DNA of 64,000 nucleotides. It comes from Multifurca ochricompacta (taxonomy: Eukaryota > Basidiomycota > Agaricomycetes > Russulales > Russulaceae). Position numbers and translations under genes: made by a program. The stretch spans positions 186,001 to 250,000 of the forward strand of contig WTXG01000034.1 in assembly GCA_022496185.1 (NCBI GenBank), given 5' to 3'. Shown in pieces: positions 56,130-64,000 of this stretch (position 1 is the first letter of the stretch; every line of letters begins with the position of its first letter). Below the pieces are notes generated by a model. It saw nothing but the letters and a program-made list of their open reading frames with translations. It was not told the DNA's origin and searched no databases.

Positions 56130-56720
56130 TGTTACATCTGGTGTGGGATGTTCCACATGACTTGTGTGATAGCGTATTGTTCAGAATCAGATAAGAAACC
56201 AACAAGGCTTCTTGGAGTTCAGGTGGAATGAGCCAAAGTCAAAGGGGCTGTTCCCTAAGACAATGTTGAGCGGAAAGGTGTCAGAAACACCAAGAGGAAT
56301 GAGTCAGAGATCCAATGGGAAATGTCCAGAAGACAAGCACCGATGTATTCAATAAGTTGAGTCTGAGGTCTACAATGTAGTTACAGTGGACTTATATACA
56401 TAATCAAATGAGTGTCTAAAGATAAGATAACGTGGAGTCATGTGGGCCTGAATATACAAAAGCAGAGGGCGTAGAGCCGAGCTTCTGATAGGGAATTAAG
56501 TAAGTGTCCGGTTGTAAAGATAAAGATAAGAGATACAAGATAAGAGGTCAATCATAAGCAAAGTGGTGCAAACAAGGATAAAGGCAATCACGGGGAAGGG
56601 AGCAGGGCATGTGATGGGTCCCAAGAAGGGGACATAATCAAGAAGTGTAGCATAGGGGGATGGCAGGATCGTCACTGGGGATCATGAAGAAAAGTGGCTT
56701 GCTAGGTGGGGATCATAACA
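56130..56720 (-). repeat. gypsy-3 3' LTR
   Basis: A 591-bp LTR, TGTTACATCTGGTGTGGGAT ... GATCATAACA. It is the same family as the gypsy-2 LTR in reverse complement, with many CG-to-TG/CA changes. The purine tract lies just to the right (minus strand agaagagggggtga). Confidence 0.85.
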
Positions 56721-56751
56721 TCACCCCCTCTTCTGGTTCTAGCAGACCCAG

Positions 56752-57195
56752 CTAGAAACAACTTGTACCATCATCATCCTGCACCAGGTCCAAATAATCA
56801 TCAGCTACATTATGATTGTCCATGGTGTAATTCTCTTTGTCCTCATCCTGGGGACATCTGTGGGTACAGAGGAACCCATAAGGCCCATGTTGTCCACATG
56901 AGTAACAGAGGTTGCGGATGGGGCAGTCCAGCTTGCGATGCCCTGAGTTGTGGTGAAGACACTTGCCACACCACCCAATGGGTTGATGATTGTTGGGGTG
57001 ACACTGACATGACAGAAGATGCAGAACCAGCTCCAGTGCAGATTGCTGCGCAGTGCAACACCATTTGCAGTTGAGGGACAGTTCCAACTGATATGGTACT
57101 TACTGTCACACCACCAACATGTTCTCCACAGGGTTCTCATGCAGATGCAGCATCTCAAATCAATTTGCAGCAACATCAGGGCAGCCCCCAATGAT
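56752..57195 (-). pseudogene. zinc-knuckle accessory ORF of gypsy-3
   Basis: Homologue of the gypsy-2 51030-51470 ORF. One frame reads LRCCICMRTLWRTCWWCDSK and then HISWNC. A second frame reads WCGKCLHHNSGHRKLDC and CYSCGQHGPYGFLCTHRC. At least one frameshift separates them. Conservation of the Cys/His pattern between two diverged elements supports a real protein. Confidence 0.7.
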
Positions 57196-57950
57196 CATGG
57201 AGAAGGGCCATGCTATGGTCAGCGTACCTTTCAGCAATGGTCTGGTATGCATCCCCCTTCCCAACCTCTTTCAATCTCCACCAGTTCCTGTTCCACCTGG
57301 AACATCCCACTCATCAACCTCTCATCATCTTCACATGCTCTTTGTATTGCTGGTTCAGTGTTGTGCACAGCGTCAGGTTCTTCCACAACCTCATTACTTC
57401 AGCTTGAGACATGGGAGGCGCATATCGTTCAGCACCTCATCAATTGCAAAGCTTGGGAGTCGTCAGTGGCTAAATGCCTGAGCTGTTCGTCACTCATGTA
57501 TGATGTAGGCGACCCATATATTCTCCTCCAAATAGACTTGGGCCCATAGACAGGTCATTCTTTTTCATGCATCCAGCTACATCCATCCCTCTGTTAGTAG
57601 AATATGTACTTTGCAATGGCGACCTCTCTGTCAGCCATGGTGATTTGAGAGGGAAGTACATGGATGAGTTCGGGTTGTTGGCAAAGAAAGGAAACTCGGG
57701 ACTCATCATCCATCTCCATGCCCAGTAGGTCATTCAGGTGAGTTCTTCACAGTGTGGAAGTCATCATCTGGGTTGGGGGATGGTTCTTGACTCGTGCTTC
57801 TGTGGCCTCGTAGTCAATGGGGAAGAGGGATGAGTGGAGGGTGAGTGGATGGGAAATTCTCAACAACTACAGTGGAGGAGGTGAAGGCATCGACAGTGGC
57901 ATTGGCAGCAATGAAAGACATGATAGATGTTATGGTGTTAGGACATTGCT
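57196..57950 (-). pseudogene. coiled-coil accessory ORF remnant of gypsy-3
   Basis: Decayed homologue of the 246-residue ORF of gypsy-2. It is recognisable from EFPFFANNPNSSMYFPLK and GMDVAGCMKKN (57494-57733) and from AYQTIAERYAD near 57230. It lies between the chromodomain and the zinc-knuckle ORF, as in gypsy-2. Confidence 0.65.
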
Positions 57951-59502
57951 GGGGAAGCATGTACTGGGGAATTCATCTGGGATCTGAGGGTCATCCTTTT
58001 AACTGTTCTTGGGTGCTTGGGGATGTCGTAAGTGGAACTCCACGATAAGGGTCAGAGCAAAGATGTTCCTGGCTGGTTCCCACGAACTGTCAGAGTCTGG
58101 GAACCCCTTCCACTTGATCAGGTAATGCAGCTTGCGCCCTCAGCCTCTTCAGGATGAATCCAGAATGCAATCCACTTCCCACTCTGCTTCTCTGTCAATG
58201 AGATCAGGTGGTGGTCTCAGGAAGTTCTTGCCATGAATGGAAGTCTCCCTATATGGAGTCAGTAGTTGGGCATGGAAGACTGGGTGAATCTTCCATTTCT
58301 CAGGGAGTTCAAGTTCATATGAAATGTCTGACAGCTTCCTTTTGATCTGGAAGGGTCCATGATGTCAAGGCACTAACTTGGCAGTGGGGTGTGAGGTGTG
58401 AATGTTCTTCCCTTCAGCCAGACCCAGTCATTGGTCTGATAAGGTGTGAATTTGCTAGGCAGTGCAGATAAGAGCTCTTGCGCCTTCAGCAGATTCTCAT
58501 TGGCCAATTGTTGCAGCTCCTTCCATTGGTTGATTTGTTGGGCTACCGATGGTACATCAGTAGGCTTATCTACCCATGTAGTTTGTGGGGTCCAGCCCAT
58601 GATAAGTGAAAAGGGAGTGGCTTTCGTCGTCCTGTTGGGCCAGGAGTTGTGGGCAAACTCTGCTGTCAATAGCCACTGGGCCCAGTTGTTTTGTTGTCTA
58701 TTACACCAGAATCGCAGATACTGTTCTAACCATTGGTTGGTTCGTTCCGATTGCCCATCAGTCTGTGGATGGTATGCCATGGATATGTTCTGTGTGATAT
58801 TCAACATCTTGCATAGGGCTTGTGCGAATGTTGATGTAAACTGAGTGTCTCATCAGAGATGACCTTCTGGGGAAGTCCATAGTGGCGATAGACATGATTG
58901 AGATACAGCTTTGCCACTCCTTCGGCTGTGATAGTTTCTTTGCAGGGTATGAAGAGGGCTGCCTTTGAACAGTTGTGGTTGATGATTGTAAGGATGGAGT
59001 CAAACCCTTGTGACTCAGGAAGTTTGACTATGAAATCCATGGCAATGGTCTGGAATGGGGTCGATGCAATGGGTGTGATGGGATATATTGGTGGGACTTT
59101 TGGGTGCATGTTGACCTTGTTTGCCTGACATGCCGCACATCCTTTCACATAGTTTTTGACATCTTGTTTCATGTTGGGCCACCAGTAATCTCGTTTGGTG
59201 AGGGTGTAGGTGTTGGCAATGCCGGGGTGGCCAGCAGAAGGGAGGTCGTGGTGAAAATGGATCACCCCCCTCTTAATGTTGTCGCCACCGGTGACAACAA
59301 GATGATCGCCATCTTTCCACCACAGGCCATTGATTTCCTTCAAATTGTGTGCATCAGCCCAAGATTGACAAAGTTCTTGGTTCATGTTCTGTGAGACTTG
59401 TGCCCATAAGTCCATGTCATGGAGGCTGACTACAGCAGTCCTTGTGAACACTTCTTCTGGGAGGACCACAATGTTATTATTGTCATCCTCTCTGGTATGC
59501 AT
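57951..59502 (-). pseudogene. gypsy-3 integrase and chromodomain
   Basis: 58801-59502 holds the HHCC region (HFHHDLPSAGHPG ... GCAACQANK) and core (MDFIVKLPESQGFD). 58373-58807 continues with YHPQTDGQSERTNQ. The chromodomain (WKGFPDSDSSWEP) is readable near 58080. A frameshift at about 58840 disturbs the SD-ET-SLHQH segment. Confidence 0.8.
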
Positions 59503-61070
59503 ATCTGGTCTTCATGACAATGCATCTGCTCGTGCATTATGGCTTCCTGTGATGTGTTTCAGGGTAAAATTGTATTCCTCTAGCTCTAAAACTTCTTATG
59601 CCACATGTCGGCTGATTTTGTGGGGTTCCTTCCAGTACAACAGGTTGGAATGGTCAGTATGGATAATGGTTTTATGAGGGGCACCAGCCAGGTAGGGTCA
59701 CCAGTGATGCAGAGCTTTGACAATGGCAGCAATTCTCTATCCCAGATATCATAATTTTGTTTGGCTGGGGAGAAGGTTTCAGAATAGTATGCCACTGGGT
59801 GTAAGATTTGAGCAGTGTCATGCTGGTACAGCACAGCTCCATTTGCAAAGTGGGAGGCATCTACCTCCAGCTCAAAGGGTTGATTTAGATCAGGTTGAAT
59901 GAGCACTGGTTCCACTCCTATGATGTCTCTGATCTGCTTGAATGCTTCTTGTTGGGGCGTATCCCAGTGCCATGGTATGTCCTTTTTTAGGAGGTCATTC
60001 AGTGGATGAGCAATTCCAGAGAAGCCTTTGACAAAATGCTGATAGAAGTTACAGAATCCGACAAAGGACCTAACATCCTTAACACTTGTGGGCATTGGCC
60101 ATTCTCTGATCCCCTGCACCTTGACTGGGTCCATGCACACATGTCCTCCCTCAAGTATGACTCCCAGGTATTCAACACTTTTCTGTTCAAAGGAGCACTT
60201 TGCCAGTTTCAAGTAGAGGTCATGGTCGTGTAGATATCCAGGACCTGATGGACACAGGTTCGATGATGAGGGAGATCATCTTTGGGTAGCAACCAGGATG
60301 TCATCCATGTAGACAACCACTTCTCCTGTCAGTATGAGATCTCAGAATATATGGTTCATCATGGCTTGGAATGTTGCCGGAGAGTTGGTCAGCCCAAAGA
60401 ACATGACATTGGGTTTGAAGAGTCCTTGGTTAGTTTTAAACATGGCTTTTCCCTGATCTCCTTCACAAATACATATGTTGTTGTATCCCCAACGAATGTC
60501 CATTTTGGAGAATAATGCCTTGTCTCTCATTGTGTCAATGAGTTCTGGTATAAGCAGGAGAGGGTAGGCATTCGAATGGTGTAAGCATTGATTCTCCTGT
60601 AATCTTGTACTGGGCATAGTTTGCCATCTTTCTTTTGATAAAGAAGAAGGGTGACCACATAGGGTGACTTGGATGGGCAAATATATCCTTTGGCAAGATG
60701 TTCCTCCAGGAAGGTGGTCAACACCTCTTGCTCCATTGGACAATGGATAGATTTTACAATCAATGGTGGGGGGGGTGTCGGGTATGAAATCAATGGTGTG
60801 GTCCCAAGGTCGTGAAGGTGGGAATCACTGGGATTCTTCTTCAGAGAATACCTTATAGTGATGTTGGTATTCTGTGGGGACAGTGTTTTTGAAGGTTTTG
60901 TCTTCCTGCCCTTCCATTGCCTTTGTGCCAATTCAGAAGCCTTTGTCATAATAGCAGTATACTTGGTCATTAGGCTCTAGATCATCCCATGTAGCTTGTT
61001 CTCGCTTGGATGGCGTGGGGTCATACCGCATAGTCATACCCCAAAGATGTAATTAGAAACTTTTGCTCAT
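59503..61070 (-). pseudogene. gypsy-3 reverse transcriptase, RNase H and protease C-part
   Basis: RNase H (LEVDASHFANGAVLYQHD) and RT pieces (KMDIRWGYNNI, MFFGLTNSPATFQAMMN, YMDDILVAT near 60310) are readable in several frames with stops and shifts. Sequence corresponding to the protease tail and linker runs up to the TIR element at 61081. Confidence 0.78.
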
Positions 61071-61533
61071 AGTTGCATCTAGGGCCTAGCACGAGTGCAC
61101 TTGTGAGTTACCTGGATCCGAACTCGTGGTATTTAGATTAGATAATCCCATACTCAGATCTGCAACGAGTATGTTACGGATCACCCAGAGCCACGAGTCC
61201 TATACTTGCATGGATCCGAGTACTCGTGGGTATACTCGTAGGTTTTACTTGTAAGGTTTGAGGCAGCCAGAGATCTTCATCTTGCATACACAGAAAGAAT
61301 ATATATATTACTACAATCCCATGAAGTTTCAAGTCAGATCATGCATCCAATCCAAAATAAAACGAATCAGTTATATCTATAGAAAATGCAAAAAAATGCA
61401 AAAAAATGCAAAAAAATGCGAAGTGTGGGGCACACCGATCGGACTGTGCATTGCCTTCCTATCTAGGAAGGTAGGCTTAAGAATGCACGTGTCAGCACGC
61501 GTCAGTACAGAGATGCCGGGATCATGCCTAATT

Positions 61534-62050
61534 GATAAGATCAAAAATGTGTTCACAATTAATTAGATACTTAGGATATACATCTAAGTGATAAGATCAA
61601 AAATGTGTTCACAGTTAATTAGATACTTGGGATGTACATCTAAGTGATAAGATCAAAAATGCGTTCACAGTTAATTAGATACTTGGATATACATCTAATA
61701 CAAGTGATAAGATCAAAAATGTGTTCACAACTAATTAGATACTTGGGATGTACATCTAAGTGATAAGATCAAAAATGCATTCACAGTTAATTAGATACTT
61801 AGGATATACATCTAATACAAGTGATAAGATCAAAAATGTGTTCACAACTAATTAGATACTTGGAATGTACATCTGAGTGATAAGATCAAAAATGCGTTCA
61901 CAACTAATTAGATACTTGGGATGTACATCTAAGTGATAAGATCAAAAATGCGTTCACAATTAATTAGATACTAAAGATATACATCTAAGATAATACAAGT
62001 GATAAGATCAAAACGCGTTCACAATTAATTAGATACAAGTGATAAAATCA
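61534..62050 (+). repeat. tandem array of about nine 56-67 bp units
   Basis: The unit core is gataagatcaaaaatg, then g/ttcacaattaattagatac, then a ggatatacatctaa variant. Nine full copies start at about 61534, 61590, 61645, 61705, 61761, 61822, 61878, 61934 and 62001, with a partial tenth. Two unit lengths alternate because some carry an extra tacaa. A smaller triplet of gcaaaaaaat lies at about 61387-61420. Confidence 0.88.
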
Positions 62051-62097
62051 ATTCTGCATAACCCTATATATAATATATTGTGTGTCTTTACTAGTGA

Positions 62098-62173
62098 GGC
62101 TGGGTGGCTTAGTGGTTAGAGCACTGGACCGAGCTTGTTCCCGGAGGTCTTAGGTTCAATCCATGTATCAGCC
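62098..62173 (+). other. tRNA-like (SINE-type) pol III promoter module
   Basis: This 76-nt stretch has an A-box-like tggcttagtggt (from 62105) and a B-box ggttcaatcc (62153-62162). Its ends pair over six base pairs as a tRNA acceptor (ggctgg with tcagcc), and a D-arm forms. The anticodon and T stems are poor, so it is a tRNA-derived promoter and not a working tRNA gene. Confidence 0.6.
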
Positions 62174-62409
62174 ATTTCTGTTCTAGGTTGAGGAGCCTAT
62201 TAAAAAAATAATTTATATAATAATATTCCCATGAGTATTCCACGAGTACCCATGCGGGTACCTGGGGTGCCAAATCAATACCCGGATCCACATGAGTATT
62301 TTCCCACGGATCACCTGGATCCACGAGTATCAATACCCGCGAGTTTTCCCATGGCTCTACTCAAAAACTCGCAAGTTACCCAGACTCGTGCTATGCCCTA
62401 GTTGCATCT

Positions 62410-62760
62410 GCCCAGTTTATCTTTGGCTCAAAGGCTGCAAGCCAGGGGTATCCCAGGATGAGATCCTCAGTACCAAGATCGGTGATGAGGAAGTGGATTG
62501 TTCTGGTATCTTCTCCAACCTGTATGCTTAGGTCAGTGTAGTGTGTGATCCTTCTGGCTTTATTGGCAGTCCCGTCTATGTTCCAAATATTTTCTCTTGA
62601 GGGAGCATGAGCACCCCTAATCCCAGGACTTTTACGAGTCGCTGGCTGATGAAGTTATCGGTGGCTCCAGAGTCCACTAAAACATCTTGGTCGGCCGTCT
62701 TCTGTGTGGTTTCAAATGTACTGGTATTTTTAATGATTTGAACTGACTAGTGAACACAGA
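62410..62760 (-). pseudogene. gypsy-3 protease N-part
   Basis: On the minus strand VDSGATDNFISQ and LITDLGTEDLILGYPWLAAF are readable, ending exactly at the TIR element insertion point. It is homologous to gypsy-2 46240-47130. Confidence 0.8.
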
Positions 62761-63811
62761 AGTTACATGTAATGCTCTTGCCCAGGCCAATGGGGTTGAG
62801 CCAGTCAAAATCCTTTTTGGCAAACACCTTTTCTACCAGGATGGCATGTACTTCTTTGCTTTCTTTCATCATATTTGCCCATATATCGTGGGCCTTCTCT
62901 TCCTTAGTATGTTTGTCAACTGAGGGTGGGTTGTTGGAAGCTGGGGTAGGGGTAGTAGTGGCTTTGGCTACATGTGCCCCCTTTTTCAGGCAGTCTTGGG
63001 ACATGTGTCCTTGGGCTTTGCAGTGGAAACACCTTCCTTCTTTCATGAGGGTCTGCTGCTCATCCTCTGTCAGCATAGCACAGATGTGGGTCCTGTTGGC
63101 TGAGGTATCCATGGCATTTGGATCCCTTGTTGGAGTGTGCCCTGGCGATTTCACTCCAAAGGCTGCCTTCCATTGGTCCCTTGTCTTCCCTTTCTTCGTG
63201 TCAACTCTGAACCTTGTTTGAAAATCAAGGTAATCTTGTTGCTGTCGCTGTGCAGCATCTACCCAGTTGTCCCAGGTGTGTGGGTGATGGAACTGGATTA
63301 TGTTCTTCACCAGGGGGTTGGGGAGTCCTTGTGAGAAGAGGTCCAATGTGGCCTCTTCACCTGTATTGTACCTGGCTCAGTTAGCCAAGCTGTGGAATTT
63401 GGCAACATATGTGTCCAAGTCCCCTCTTTCCATTTTTAGTGTTTTTAGTTCCCTCGCAGCCTTTTGTTTAGCCTGCCCATCTGTGAAGGCATCTTTGAAT
63501 CTCTGGGCAACAGTTTCCCAAAGCCTGAGGCTCGTGGTCTGTTGTCTGGATGCCACTTGATCATTCAACCACTCTAACTGCTCCATTGTCAATCATCTAC
63601 AGCTTCCCCTCTAATGAGTGATAGAAAGGGTTGGCTCTTTGGAATGGGTTGATAATTTGTGGGACATCATGGTTGAAATTCTGGAAGTGGTGAACTCCAG
63701 AATGAACTTCTTGCTTTGGGAGGGATCTCCTGTAAATGTCTGGGCAATACTCTGAGAGTTGTCCTGATGGAGGTGGGATGTTTGGGGCAGTCACAGTAGA
63801 GGAGGCAGAGG
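62747..63811 (-). pseudogene. gypsy-3 gag
   Basis: Three frame pieces (63597-63794, 63377-63592, 62747-63346) together parallel gypsy-2 Gag. They include NFNHDVPQIINPFQRANP, RFKDAFTDGQAKQKAAREL, FSQGLPNPLVKNIIQFHH and the CCHC knuckle CFHCKAQGHMSQDC. Stops and shifts separate them, and the N-terminus is cut at 63812. Confidence 0.82.
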
Positions 63812-64000
63812 TGTAGAACAGGCATGAGGCGCAGCATACTGACTGTAGGTGTTAGTTAAGACTAGACGAAGACAAGTTACTTCAGAGATAGAAGAAACTC
63901 TATTGTACTATACTACACACCTAGACAAGACAGTTCTATATACAGAGTTAGTCTCAAGGTAGTGATGATAGTAGAGAGGACAACTTACACTCAGAGATAG
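63812..64000 (-). repeat. partial LTR at the right edge
   Basis: TGTAGAACAGGCATGAGG opens a sequence matching the start of the solo LTR at 38674 (gcagcatactgactgt, acttcagag). It interrupts gypsy-3 gag and continues past the window, so solo LTR and full element cannot be told apart. Confidence 0.7.

Larger units (their letters stand above)
61081..62399. mobile_element. composite TIR element (1.3 kb, non-autonomous) inside gypsy-3
   Basis: The ends are 16-bp inverted repeats, agggcctagcacgagt on the left and the same with one mismatch on the right. They are flanked by a perfect 10-bp duplication agttgcatct (61071-61080 and 62400-62409). Removing the element and one copy restores the gypsy-3 protease reading (PKINWADAT). 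Inside are subterminal ctcgtgggta-type repeats, a 60-bp tandem array (61534-62050) and a tRNA-like module (62098-62173). No transposase is encoded. The 10-bp duplication points to a Mutator-like origin (9-11 bp duplications are known there); this is inference. Confidence 0.85.
56130..63811 (-). mobile_element. gypsy-3: decayed Ty3/gypsy chromovirus (minus strand)
   Basis: The 3' LTR is at the left (56130-56720), then zinc-knuckle and coiled-coil accessory remnants, integrase with chromodomain, RT/RNase H, protease and gag. Protease is interrupted by the TIR element 61081-62399. The 5' end is cut at 63812 by another LTR. The gene order equals gypsy-2, but stops and frameshifts are numerous, so it is an older relative. 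It inserted into copia-3. Confidence 0.85.

Noticed and set aside
57019..57549. 176-codon plus-strand ORF
   Set aside because: It is antisense to the gypsy-3 accessory ORFs, whose minus-strand reading matches gypsy-2.
61534..62050. CRISPR-like regular repeats
   Set aside because: The whole unit repeats in tandem without unique spacers, it lies inside a transposable element, and the genome is eukaryotic.
62098..62173. Functional tRNA gene
   Set aside because: The anticodon and T stems pair poorly and the sequence lies within a repeat element.

Overview
The window looks like nuclear DNA of a mushroom-forming basidiomycete (Agaricomycetes). The genes are split by many short GT-AG introns (about 50-75 bp). 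They include a type-3 copper tyrosinase, a tandem family of caspase-fold metacaspases, a DUF6535 membrane protein and a Bub3-type WD40 protein, and the rest is LTR retrotransposons of kinds common in such genomes. No prokaryotic, organellar or viral signal was seen.

Positions 1-22.5 kb are gene-bearing. The 5' part of a tyrosinase gene runs off the left edge (minus strand). Three metacaspase paralogues follow in direct tandem on the plus strand (3966-5921, 6481-8984, 11390-13487), and I resolved their 12, 13 and 14 exons. Next come a three-exon DUF6535 gene (16438-17432) and a minus-strand bub3-like gene (20496-21777). Three of these genes (tyrosinase, metacaspase 2, bub3) carry one-base frame breaks relative to their families, whereas metacaspases 1 and 3 and DUF6535 read cleanly. 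The breaks are either real decay or local sequence error.

Positions 22.5-64 kb are a nest of LTR retrotransposons with almost no host sequence. Copia A (minus strand) sits inside an older LTR of its own family. A is split by copia B (24325-31480, TSD aggtc), which keeps an intact 1441-codon polyprotein, and both A and B are further cut by solo LTRs with 4-5 bp TSDs. Gypsy-1, a chromodomain Ty3 element full of CGA-to-TGA stops, is split by gypsy-2 (44018-52083, TSD atcgg). A third copia family (from 52985) is cut by gypsy-3 (from 56130, minus strand). Gypsy-3 in turn carries a 1.3 kb terminal-inverted-repeat element with a 10-bp TSD, an internal 60-bp tandem array and a tRNA-like module.

The most unusual items are a conserved accessory module (a coiled-coil ORF plus a multi-zinc-knuckle ORF) downstream of the chromodomain in both gypsy-2 and gypsy-3, and the composite TIR element. 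Insertion order can be read from the target-site duplications. All functional calls rest on motif recognition by eye; no search was run.
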